From assembly GCA_022511055.1 (NCBI GenBank), contig JAFLSH010000089.1:1-10640 (forward strand): 10,640 nucleotides of DNA, written 5' to 3'. The stretch is from Prevotella sp. (GTDB taxonomy: Bacteria; Bacteroidota; Bacteroidia; Bacteroidales; Bacteroidaceae). Position 1 is the first letter of the stretch; every line of letters starts with the position of its first letter. Below the pieces are notes generated by a model. The model had not been told where the DNA came from and made no database searches. It saw only the letters and a list, made by a program, of their open reading frames with translations. Of this stretch, positions 1-6,859 are shown in pieces. The position numbers and the translations under genes were made by a program.

Positions 1-128
1 GGAGTAATTTTCAAAACTCCCATACTATTTTCCGAAACTCGCCGCGGTTCAGCCGAAAGAACATTTGGCTTAACTTCTCTAACACCCTTAACTCCTAAAA
101 AGCACATATATAGTAGCCATACAAGCTA

Positions 129-294
129 AACGCCCCACACCCCCGACACCCCTTACACCCTACCGCCATAACCCACTGATTATCAATACCATTTTTGCTA
201 ACTTTGGGTGTTGGGGTACTAAATCCCCCTACACCCCGACCTACACCCAATGTCTGAATTCGGGGTGTAGGGGGTGTTGAGGGTGTGGGGTGTT
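129..294. repeat. C-rich 'ACACCCC' inverted repeat in the 1-347 non-coding region
   Basis: The 347 bases left of the GH43 gene hold no gene I can support. Their main structure is a 33-nt inverted repeat. The left arm is 129-161, the right arm is 262-294, and 28 of 33 positions are complementary. Both arms are made of reiterated CCCCACACCC / ACACCCC blocks. Inside lies a perfect 8-bp inverted pair, TTGGGTGT at 204-211 and ACACCCAA at 243-250, with further copies of ACACCCC around 230-248. On the minus strand this follows the GH43 stop codon, so an operon transcript running through it could fold into a long stem, but there is no U-run to support a classical terminator. Three imperfect CTTAACT/TCTAACA words lie at 69-93. 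Function is unknown. It could be a dispersed intergenic repeat, a protein-binding array or an RNA 3'-end structure. Confidence 0.6.
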
Positions 295-310
295 CAGTTC
301 GATTAGCCAC

Positions 311-332
311 TATATACGCGCGCACGCGCGTA
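311..332. other. 22-bp alternating pyrimidine-purine tract (Z-DNA-prone)
   Basis: From t311 to a332 every step alternates pyrimidine and purine without a break: TATATA, then CGCGCGCACGCGCG, then TA. Such alternating CG/CA tracts are the classical sequence type that can adopt left-handed Z-DNA under negative supercoiling. The CG part is also nearly palindromic (ACGCGCG at 316-322 with CGCGCGT at 325-331), so in RNA it could form a short hairpin 16 nt downstream of the GH43 stop. I see no T-run to make it a standard terminator. That it has any function is inference. Confidence 0.5.
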
Positions 333-347
333 AAGGCGGCGGCGCGC

Positions 348-2117
348 CTACTGCTTTTTCTTTCCCCAGTAGGTCTGTGTGCCGCCGTAGTTGTAGCCGG
401 CATAGACAATGGTGGCCTTGCGGGGCGAGGCTTCCCAGTCGAGTTCGCGCTGAACGTAGAGCTTATAGTTAGAGCCAATCTTCAAGATGCGCTTCTCGGC
501 ATCCCAGCTCCACTCGCTGCCGGTGAAGGGCGCGCCCTGCACCTTGTGGTCTTCGCCGAGGGTGATGGTGACTGACTTCTGCTGCACCCGATACTCATAC
601 TTCAGGGTGATGTTCTCCCACTGCCCCACCAGCTCGTCTTCGCTGATGGGGGCCTGCGGCACGGCACCGTAGCGCTCGGGCATGACTATGGGCCAGCCCT
701 CCTCGGTCCAGCGGATACTGCGCACATGACCCACCATGAGCGCGTTGCTGTAGGGATTGCCGCCTACATTCTCAGGGAATCGCGCCTGCGAGGCATAAAA
801 CCAGTTGCCCTGCCCGTCGTCGAAGATGCAGCAGTGGCTGATGCCCACCCAGCCGTCGCCGTCGGCAAACTTATAGGGGTGGGTCACTATGGGGTAGGCA
901 TCGCCGCCGGTGGTCACGTTGCTGCCGTTGCCGCCGCCGGAGCCATAGCGATAGTAGGGGCCGGTGATGTTGCGCGAGCGGACTACGCGGGTGTTATAGG
1001 CCACGGCCAGCTCATCGTAGGCCAGGAACAGGTAGTAGTAGCCCGTCTCGGGGTTGTAGACCACCTCCGGCGCCTCAGAGCCCTGCCAGCGGTCACTGGC
1101 GTTGCGGGTGAAGATGCGCTTGCCGTAGGCCGCCTCGTTGGCCGCGCCCCACGGGTTGGGCAGGGGGTCGGTCAGGGGCTTGCCCGTCTCGGCATCGAGC
1201 TGCACGGCGGCAAAGCCTGAGTGCCACGAGCCGTAGACAAGCCAGTGGTCGCCCTCGGGCGTAATGACGTATGAGGGGTCAATGGCGTTGTACTTATAGT
1301 AGCACGACTGCCAGGCCGTTGGCGACACGCGGAAGCTGAGGTTGCGGTCGGAGTAGTTGGTAATGACAAAGCCGCGGTCCTGCCAGCTGTTGGCATCGGC
1401 GGGGTTGTCGGTCTCCATCAGGCCGATGAAGGCGCGCTCTCCCCAGGTGTTCGGCCCGTCGATGTAGCCGGGAATGGTGATGACATAGTAGAGGCGGTAG
1501 AGGTCGTGGCTGACACGGCGGGCGCAGGGGGCCCAGTAGCCGAAGTCGCCGCCGCTCCAGTTGACCGTGCTTTCGCCCAGCCCCATCTCGGCGCGTATCT
1601 CGTTGAGCTTGGGCTTCACCCACGCGGGCAGCGACTTCATGACCGCGCCCACGGCCTCCCACTCGACCAAGTTCTTCGAGCGGCGGCAGTAGAAGTGGCC
1701 GTTAGAGCCGCCGATGGGGTTGCCGTAGCCGGCATCGGTCTGGAACATGTAGTAGTAGCCGTCGTCGGCCCGCATGACCGTGGGGTCGTGAACGTTGGCC
1801 AAGTTCCAGCTGGCGCGGCTGCCCCACCCTGCGCGCGAGACATAGTTGTCGTTATACCTGTCGCCGCTGGGCGCTTTGTAGGCGGCAAGCCGTGCCTCCA
1901 TCGTGGCCACGCTGATGGCCTTAATCTTTGAAAGCTCGGTGTTGGGGTTGTAGCTGGTGGTCTTTGAGATGCTCCAGTCGTCGCCGCGCTGCCTGATGTT
2001 CAGGTCAGTCCACTCGTAGACACTGCCGTCTTCCATCTCAACAATATACTGTGCGCCGGCCTGGCTGGCGGCAACCGTCAGCAGGGCTGTGGCAAGTGCT
2101 GTACGTACTGCTCTCAT
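348..2117 (-). CDS. Secreted glycoside hydrolase family 43, arabinanase-like
   Basis: This is a 589-residue exported enzyme, last gene of the minus-strand operon. Residues 1-22 form a signal peptide (MRAVRT..., cleavage near SQAGA-Q). Residues ~24-70 form a short N-terminal module with the 'DGS' pattern common in Bacteroidales exported proteins. The GH43 five-bladed propeller spans about 105-485. The visible catalytic set is D111 in VHDPT (general base), D280 in AIDPS (pKa-modulating Asp) and E348 in GSEAPE (general acid). YWAP (194-197) matches the usual WAP motif, and H428 in GISHCC fits the metal-site His of arabinanases. Residues ~491-589 resemble the beta-rich C-terminal domain of endo-arabinanases. 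The family most likely hydrolyses alpha-1,5-arabinan, but GH43 substrates vary and specificity is inferred. The start is ATG 2117, which overlaps the upstream stop as ATGA and suggests translational coupling. It is odd in carrying an arabinan-type enzyme at the end of a starch-type operon. Confidence 0.87.
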   Translation of the reverse strand: MRAVRTALATALLTVAASQAGAQYIVEMEDGSVYEWTDLNIRQRGDDWSISKTTSYNPNTELSKIKAISVATMEARLAAYKAPSGDRYNDNYVSRAGWGSRASWNLANVHDPTVMRADDGYYYMFQTDAGYGNPIGGSNGHFYCRRSKNLVEWEAVGAVMKSLPAWVKPKLNEIRAEMGLGESTVNWSGGDFGYWAPCARRVSHDLYRLYYVITIPGYIDGPNTWGERAFIGLMETDNPADANSWQDRGFVITNYSDRNLSFRVSPTAWQSCYYKYNAIDPSYVITPEGDHWLVYGSWHSGFAAVQLDAETGKPLTDPLPNPWGAANEAAYGKRIFTRNASDRWQGSEAPEVVYNPETGYYYLFLAYDELAVAYNTRVVRSRNITGPYYRYGSGGGNGSNVTTGGDAYPIVTHPYKFADGDGWVGISHCCIFDDGQGNWFYASQARFPENVGGNPYSNALMVGHVRSIRWTEEGWPIVMPERYGAVPQAPISEDELVGQWENITLKYEYRVQQKSVTITLGEDHKVQGAPFTGSEWSWDAEKRILKIGSNYKLYVQRELDWEASPRKATIVYAGYNYGGTQTYWGKKKQ

Positions 2118-2584
2118 CGCTTCATGAATTTAAGGGTGACACTGCCAACTTTCAGGATATAGGTGCCGGTGGGCAGACCGCTGACATCAAGGGTCTGCTC
2201 TGCGCCGCGGGCCTTGAGCTGCCGCAGCTGGCGGCCGGAGAGGTCGAAGAGGCTGATGGCAGCCCCCTCGGGGCAGCCCCGCAACAGGAGCTGGCCGGCC
2301 ACCGTGCCGCCGTAGACCTGCGGCACAGGCTGCGGCCCCTTGACCGTGGGCAGGGCCGTCGGGTCGAGCTGGCGGAAGCTGATGCTGGCCACGTCGCCGA
2401 TGAGCCGCCCGTCTTTGCAGACAATGGTCAGCGCCGGCTTGTGGTCGGAAGTCAGAAAGAAGGCCACGTTGTCCATGGCGGCCAGCGGCGTGTCGGGGGC
2501 GGCGGTAGCCACCACGCACCACTGGGTCTGGGCCGTCGCGCTGAGCGAGAGCCAGACCGTGAGTAGAAGTAGGATTTTTTTCAT
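2114..2584 (-). CDS. Small exported protein with type IX-like C-terminal sorting domain
   Basis: This is a 156-residue protein of unknown function. Residues 1-19 are a clear signal peptide (MKKILLLLTVWLSLSATAQ). Residues ~22-75 form a short beta-type segment with a 'CKDGR...VASISF' pattern, similar in style to the N-terminal module of the following GH43 protein. Residues ~91-156 look like the C-terminal sorting/anchoring domain of Bacteroidota (Por/type IX style): ISLFDLSGRQL, then LDVSGLPTGTYILKV, then a basic end LKFMKR. Normally this domain is the tail of a large cargo protein; here almost nothing precedes it. It lies 51 bp after the neopullulanase stop and overlaps the GH43 start by 4 bp (ATGA at 2117-2114), so it is certainly part of the operon. 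It might be a surface tether or adaptor for neighbouring enzymes, a cargo reduced to its tail, or an unrelated small exported protein. Confidence 0.75.
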   Translation of the reverse strand: MKKILLLLTVWLSLSATAQTQWCVVATAAPDTPLAAMDNVAFFLTSDHKPALTIVCKDGRLIGDVASISFRQLDPTALPTVKGPQPVPQVYGGTVAGQLLLRGCPEGAAISLFDLSGRQLRQLKARGAEQTLDVSGLPTGTYILKVGSVTLKFMKR

Positions 2585-2635
2585 GTTCGTCTGTTTATTT
2601 TTCTTATCAGGTTGGAATGAGCAAGACTGCCGCCG

Positions 2636-4615
2636 TCAGAACTCCAGCACCAGGGTCTGCCGCGGCTTCAGCGGCAGGTCGGTGGTCAGGTCGTAGTAAC
2701 GGTTGGTGAGTATGTCCTTGGCGCGCCGGGCGCTGCCCAGCACCTCGGCGTAGCGCTCCACCGTCAGCGCGGCGGGCCGGGAAGTGCCGTTGAGTACGGT
2801 CAGCACGGTGCGCCCCCCGTGCCGGCGGGCCACCACGTAGACACCCTTGTAGGGAATGAACTGGGTCTGGCTGCCCTTGGTAATGACCTCGTTGCCCTGC
2901 CGCCAGTGCAGCAGGCGGCTCAGCCACTGGAACATCTGCTGCTCGGCGCGGGTGCGGCCCTCGCGGGTGAAGGCGTTGTGGGTGTCGCCGGGGAAACCGC
3001 CGGGAAAGTCCTTGCGCACGTTGCCGTCGGTCACCTCCTTGGTGCCGTTCATCAGTATCTCCGTGCCGTAGTAGAGCTGCGGGGTGCGGTTGACGGTGAG
3101 CAGCAGCGCCAGCGCCTGTTTCAAGGCGAGCGTGTCGCGGCCGTTGCCAAGGAAGCGGTCGGTGTCGTGATTCTCAATGAAGGCCATGACACTGGCGGGA
3201 TTGGGATAGAGATAGTCGTAGACAAAGGAGTTGTAGATGCGGTTCAGCCCCTGCCACCAGTCGTCGGTCTCCTCGTTCTTGGCCTGGTTTAGCTTGTCGA
3301 AGAACGAGAAGTCCATGACCGTCTTCAGGTAGGTGGAGCCGCCCTGACTGCCGCCAAGGGCGGGCAGAAGGGGGCTGCGCCCGCCGGCGGCGGGGGCGGC
3401 CTGCCAGGCGGCGGTGTAGGCGGGCTCGGTGACCCACGTCTCGCCAACGGTGTTGAAGTTGGGGTACTCGGCGGTCAGCTCCCGCATCCACTGGGCCATG
3501 GCATCGGCGTAGGCATAGGGGTAGGTGTCCATGCGTATGCCGTCGATGCCCACGGTCTCTATCCACCAGATGCTGTTCTGAATGAGATAGCGCATCAGGT
3601 GGGGGTTGTGCTGATTCAGGTCGGGCATGGAGGGCACAAACCAGCCCTCGGTGGTCTCGCGCAGGTCGACCTGCGAGGCGTATGGGTCTACCACGGGCGT
3701 GAGCTTGTAGCTGGTCTGCAGATACTTGCCCTTGGCCGGCTCTGAGCCGTCGGCGCTGGCGGTGAAGCCTGTCATCGGGTCGCGGCCGCTGTCGGTCTCG
3801 TCGAGCCAGTCGGGGGTGTTCAGCCAGTCCTTGCTCGGCATGTCGCGGGTCCAGGGGTGTTCAAAGCCTGAGTGGTTGAATATCATGTCCATCACCACCT
3901 TCAGCCCCCGCTGGTGCGCCTCGTCGCAGAGGCGGCGGTAGTCGTCGTTTGAGCCGAAGCGGGGGTCAACGCGATAGTAGTTGGTGGTGGCGTAGCCGTG
4001 GTAGGTCGAGAAGCCGTTGGGGGTGTCGGGCGAGTCGTTCTCAAGCACAGGTGTCAGCCAGAGGGCGGTCACACCCAGCTCGGTGAAGTAGTCAAGGTGT
4101 TCGCGGATGCCGTTCAGGTCGCCGCCGTGGCGCAGCGAGGGCTGGCTGCGGTCTTCCACGTAGGGGCGCATGCCCTTCACCTGCGCGGGGTGGTTTGCCC
4201 CCTGGGCAAAGCGGTCGGGCATGAGCATGTAGAGTACGTCGGCATTGGTGAAGCCCATGCGCTCGGCACCGCTCTTCTCGCGGGCCTTGAGCTGGTAGGG
4301 CACTCGCAGGCGGCCGCCTGCGCTCTTCAGCTCGAGGGTCATGGTGCCGGGCTGCGCGCCGTGCAGGCTCAGGTAGACCAGCAGGTAGTTGGGCGAGTCG
4401 AGGCGCACCAGGCTGTCGACAGCCGCGCCGGGGTAGTCGGTGGTAACGCTCTGCACGTCGCGGATGCCGCGGCCGTAGACCATGAGCTGCACCTGCGGAT
4501 TCTTCAAGCCCACGTACCAGTCGGTAGGCTCGATTCGGTCAATCACTATTTTCTTTGCTGCGCTCATTGTCAATAGTTGTGCCACAAGGGCGATGAATAG
4601 AAATGGTCGTTTCAT
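2636..4615 (-). CDS. susA: Neopullulanase / cyclomaltodextrinase-type GH13 (SusA-like)
   Basis: A 659-residue exported GH13 hydrolase that should cleave alpha-1,4 bonds of maltodextrins, pullulan or cyclodextrins, probably in the periplasm as SusA does. Residues 1-20 are a signal peptide (MKRPFLFIALVAQLL...). About 22-110 form the beta-sandwich N-domain typical of cyclomaltodextrinases. The (beta/alpha)8 catalytic domain covers ~125-570, and a beta C-domain ends at 659. Conserved GH13 regions are DMIFNH (243-248), nucleophile D363 in GIRMD, acid E392 in VGETW and D484 in ENHDTD. MPDLNQ (330-335) is the region-V signature of the neopullulanase group. A Gly/Ala/Pro-rich stretch at ~406-430 looks like a loop insertion. 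ATG 4615 is preferred because it begins the signal peptide directly after an A-rich leader. In-frame starts at 4636 (ATG) and 4648 (GTG) would only add a charged extension. It lies 61 bp after the pullulanase stop. Confidence 0.92.
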   Translation of the reverse strand: MKRPFLFIALVAQLLTMSAAKKIVIDRIEPTDWYVGLKNPQVQLMVYGRGIRDVQSVTTDYPGAAVDSLVRLDSPNYLLVYLSLHGAQPGTMTLELKSAGGRLRVPYQLKAREKSGAERMGFTNADVLYMLMPDRFAQGANHPAQVKGMRPYVEDRSQPSLRHGGDLNGIREHLDYFTELGVTALWLTPVLENDSPDTPNGFSTYHGYATTNYYRVDPRFGSNDDYRRLCDEAHQRGLKVVMDMIFNHSGFEHPWTRDMPSKDWLNTPDWLDETDSGRDPMTGFTASADGSEPAKGKYLQTSYKLTPVVDPYASQVDLRETTEGWFVPSMPDLNQHNPHLMRYLIQNSIWWIETVGIDGIRMDTYPYAYADAMAQWMRELTAEYPNFNTVGETWVTEPAYTAAWQAAPAAGGRSPLLPALGGSQGGSTYLKTVMDFSFFDKLNQAKNEETDDWWQGLNRIYNSFVYDYLYPNPASVMAFIENHDTDRFLGNGRDTLALKQALALLLTVNRTPQLYYGTEILMNGTKEVTDGNVRKDFPGGFPGDTHNAFTREGRTRAEQQMFQWLSRLLHWRQGNEVITKGSQTQFIPYKGVYVVARRHGGRTVLTVLNGTSRPAALTVERYAEVLGSARRAKDILTNRYYDLTTDLPLKPRQTLVLEF

Positions 4616-4660
4616 TGTCTTTTTTTGAATATACATGTTTGTCGGCACGCTGCACGGAGA

Positions 4661-4667
4661 GGGGGGG
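4661..4667. repeat. G7 homopolymer in the pullulanase-neopullulanase spacer
   Basis: Seven consecutive G on the plus strand (C7 in the operon mRNA) begin 9 bases beyond the pullulanase stop codon. The run is followed by TA, giving the same GGGGGGGTA string that causes the frame break in the lipoprotein gene at 8075-8083. It lies outside any coding frame I accept, so a length change would only alter the spacer between two operon genes. It is recorded because G runs of this length are rare in the window and are prone to slippage or sequencing error. Confidence 0.7.
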
Positions 4668-4676
4668 TAGCGGCCG

Positions 4677-6590
4677 TCAGTCGTGGATTATCAGGGCAGA
4701 CTGCGCGCCAACCGTGGCGCGGCTGCCGGAAATCAGGGTCGTCGACTGCTCGTCAATCTCGCCGTTCCGGCAGACAACGGCGTAAGTGCCGCGGGGTATG
4801 TCGACCGTCTGCTCCGTGCGGTTGGCATTCAGCACAACGATAATGTTGCGCCAGTCGTCGCGCCCGGCGTAGTCCTTCAGCCGGAAAGCCACCACGCCGG
4901 CGGGCGCATCGAGGAACTCCAGATGCTTGCGCACCAGGTGGGCATCGCCCAGGCGGAAGGCGGGGTGATGGGCGCGCAGGGCTATGAGGTCTTTATAGTA
5001 CTTGAACACCTGCGGATAGCGCGCCTTGTTGGCCCAGTCCAGGTGGTTAATCTCGTCGGGCGACTTGTATGAGTTGTGTACGCCCTGCTTGGTGCGCAGC
5101 AGCTCCTCGCCGCAGAGCATGAAGGGCACTCCCTGAGAGGTGAAGACGGCGGTCTGGGCGAGCAGGTCGAGGCGAATGAGTTCGGCCTCGGTCAGTCCGG
5201 GCACGGAAGCGCGCAGGCGGTCGGTCAGGCACATGTCGTCGTGGCAGCTCACGTAGGCCATCATCTGCGTAGGCTCGGCCGCCCAGGGGGCTTTCGAGTA
5301 GTTCACCTGCGTCATGTCGACCTGCGGGTGGCTGATGGCGCCGGCAATGCCGAACTTCAGGCTTTCCTCGTGGCCGGCAAGCCCGGCAAGGAAAGCGCCC
5401 TTGCGGTCGTCGTCAAACGGCCCGCGAAGGCCGTCGCGCAGCTCGTCAGAGAAAGCGGCTATGCCGGGCATCTGCCCGATGTTGGCCTTCATGCCGAGCT
5501 GCTCGGTGGGCAGCGCACAGGCACCCGCGCTCCAGCCCTCGCCGTAGATGAAGATGGAAGGGTCGAGGGCGTTCAGCTCGCGGCGGATGGCGTTCATCGT
5601 CTCTATGTCGTGAACGCCCATCAGGTCGAAGCGGAAACCGTCAACGCGGAACTCGTTGTACCAGTATTTCACGCTCTCCAGCATGAAGCGGCGCATCATC
5701 GGCCGCTCTGAAGCGGTCTCGTTGCCGCAGCCCGAGCCGTTGGAGTACTGGCCGTCAGCGGTCTTCCGATAGTAATAGTCGGGGTAGGTCAGCTGAAAGT
5801 TGCTGTGGTCTATGTCGTAGGTGTGGTTGTAGACCACGTCGAGTATCACGGCTATGCCGGCCTGGTGCAGCGCCTGCACCATCTGCCTGAACTCGCGCAG
5901 GCGGCAGGCGGGGTCGTAGGGGTCGGTCGAGTAGCTGCCCTCAGGCACGTTGTAGTTCACCGGGTCGTAGCCCCAGTTGTATTGCGGCTCGGCAAGGCGG
6001 GTCTCGTCGACAGAGCCGTAGTCGTAGCTCGGCAAGAGGTGTACGGCATTGACACCCAGCTCCTTCAGGTGGGCAATGGCCCACGGCTCTGTCAGCGCAA
6101 GGAACTTGCCGGGGTGCTGCGCATCGGGGCGGCTGATGGAGAAGTCGCGGTGGTGCAGCTCGTAGACCACCAGGTCGGCGGGCGACTTGATGACAGGGCG
6201 CTGGTCGCCCGCCCAGCCGGCGGGCACAGCCTGCTCTGCGGCAACAATGGCGCCGCGCCGGCCGTTCACACCCACGGCCTTGGCAAACACGCCGGGGCAC
6301 TCGCCCCGCCCGGTGTCGAAGGTGTAGAAGCGCCCCATCAGGTCGCCCTTCACCGTCGCGGTCCAGATGTCCTTCTCGGCCGTGCGCCGCATCGCGACCG
6401 TCTTCAGGGCCTTGCCGCCCTGACCGTCTTTGTAGATGCGCACCTTGACTGCCTTGGCGGTCGAGGGGGCAAAGAGCTGGAACGTCGTCTGATGGGGGGT
6501 GTACGCCATCTCGCTGAAATCAAAATCCTGAGCTGCAGCCATGCCGGGCAGCAGAGCCGCCAACAAGCCTGCCAATATCGTTTTTCTCAT
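4677..6590 (-). CDS. pulA: Exported type I pullulanase (GH13 debranching enzyme)
   Basis: A 637-residue enzyme expected to hydrolyse alpha-1,6 branch points of pullulan, amylopectin or glycogen fragments. Residues 1-20 are a signal peptide (MRKTILAGLL..., cleavage MAAA-QDF). About 25-120 form the CBM48-like beta-sandwich that precedes the barrel in debranching enzymes. YNWGYDP (204-210) is the hallmark of type I pullulanases. GH13 regions follow: DVVYNHT (251-257), nucleophile D322 in GFRFD, acid E351 in YGEGW and D451 in SCHDD. The beta C-domain runs from ~555 to 637. The length is normal for short type I pullulanases. ATG 6590 starts the signal peptide. The reading frame stays open further upstream to 6767, but that would run through the promoter and bury the signal sequence. 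It is the first gene of the operon, so debranching leads and the neopullulanase trims what is released. Confidence 0.93.
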   Translation of the reverse strand: MRKTILAGLLAALLPGMAAAQDFDFSEMAYTPHQTTFQLFAPSTAKAVKVRIYKDGQGGKALKTVAMRRTAEKDIWTATVKGDLMGRFYTFDTGRGECPGVFAKAVGVNGRRGAIVAAEQAVPAGWAGDQRPVIKSPADLVVYELHHRDFSISRPDAQHPGKFLALTEPWAIAHLKELGVNAVHLLPSYDYGSVDETRLAEPQYNWGYDPVNYNVPEGSYSTDPYDPACRLREFRQMVQALHQAGIAVILDVVYNHTYDIDHSNFQLTYPDYYYRKTADGQYSNGSGCGNETASERPMMRRFMLESVKYWYNEFRVDGFRFDLMGVHDIETMNAIRRELNALDPSIFIYGEGWSAGACALPTEQLGMKANIGQMPGIAAFSDELRDGLRGPFDDDRKGAFLAGLAGHEESLKFGIAGAISHPQVDMTQVNYSKAPWAAEPTQMMAYVSCHDDMCLTDRLRASVPGLTEAELIRLDLLAQTAVFTSQGVPFMLCGEELLRTKQGVHNSYKSPDEINHLDWANKARYPQVFKYYKDLIALRAHHPAFRLGDAHLVRKHLEFLDAPAGVVAFRLKDYAGRDDWRNIIVVLNANRTEQTVDIPRGTYAVVCRNGEIDEQSTTLISGSRATVGAQSALIIHD

Positions 6591-6615
6591 GAGTTCATAC
6601 CTATAGTTTCGCAGG

Positions 6616-6663
6616 CAAAGGTACACATTTTCCCAGAGACAGCGGCATCTTTGCGCCATTTTT
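6616..6663 (-). promoter_or_regulatory. Predicted promoter of the glucan-degrading operon
   Basis: Read on the minus strand, TACCTTTG (6623-6616) is an exact match to the Bacteroidota -7 box TAnnTTTG and sits 25 bp before the pullulanase ATG. Exactly 27 bp further upstream is the 13-mer AAAAATGGCGCAA (6663-6651), which also occurs at the same distance from the -7 box of the divergent oxidoreductase promoter. I see no good TTTG -33 element at the usual ~19-bp spacing, which is what one would expect of a promoter needing an activator. The box is seen directly; its use as a promoter is inferred. Confidence 0.62.
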
Positions 6664-6675
6664 TTCGTTCCGCGT

Positions 6676-6691
6676 GTTAAAACGTTTGCAC
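6676..6691. promoter_or_regulatory. LacI-family-operator-like palindrome
   Basis: The 16 bases GTTAAAACGTTTGCAC contain a perfect AAACGTTT core (6680-6687) with a central CG, and matching GT...AC outer pairs. Only the two pairs between core and ends fail. A central-CG palindrome of this form is typical of LacI/CcpA-family operators. It lies between the divergent pullulanase and oxidoreductase promoters, 53 bp upstream of the pullulanase -7 box. LacI-type regulators control maltose/starch genes in several bacteria, but no such regulator is encoded here, so the assignment is tentative. Confidence 0.4.
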
Positions 6692-6754
6692 GAAGGCGGC
6701 GAAACAGGCACACAGAGGCACGCCCACGGAGGGCGGCAGCAAGAAATCGGGCAT

Positions 6755-6802
6755 AAAAATGGCGCAATGTGGCTGATATGTCGGAATTTTTTGCTATATT
6801 TG
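6755..6802 (+). promoter_or_regulatory. Predicted promoter of the oxidoreductase gene
   Basis: TATATTTG at 6795-6802 matches the -7 consensus TAnnTTTG, and the expected transcript would have a leader of about 50 nt before ATG 6860. The 13-mer AAAAATGGCGCAA lies at 6755-6767, ending exactly 27 bp before the box. This is the mirror image of the arrangement on the pullulanase side. No convincing -33 element is visible at ~19 bp (only GGCTG at 6771-6775). Confidence 0.62.
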
Positions 6803-6859
6803 CACAGAAATTATCCGGCTATGCCGGAACAGCAAGAACTATAAAACACGAAAGACAAC

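Noticed and set aside
199..206. Plus-strand -7 box TAACTTTG that would drive antisense RNA into the GH43 3' end
   Set aside because: It matches the consensus, but there is no TTTG/TTG at 19-21 bp upstream and no downstream gene; one 8-bp match alone is weak.
95..478. 127-residue minus-strand reading frame across the left intergenic region
   Set aside because: Its start lies inside the GH43 gene in another frame. Its composition (Thr/Pro/Arg-rich, then Gly/Val/Cys-rich) follows from the GC-rich shadow and the ACACCCC repeats, and there is no promoter or leader.
5805..6680. Long plus-strand frame (291 codons) opposite the pullulanase
   Set aside because: It is antisense to a well-supported GH13 gene and rich in Val/Gly/Ala/His as expected for GC-rich shadows. 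It also runs through the divergent promoter region.
6591..6767. 59-residue N-terminal extension of the pullulanase
   Set aside because: It would place a charged, Cys/Arg-rich stretch before a perfect signal peptide and overlap the predicted promoter and shared 13-bp element.
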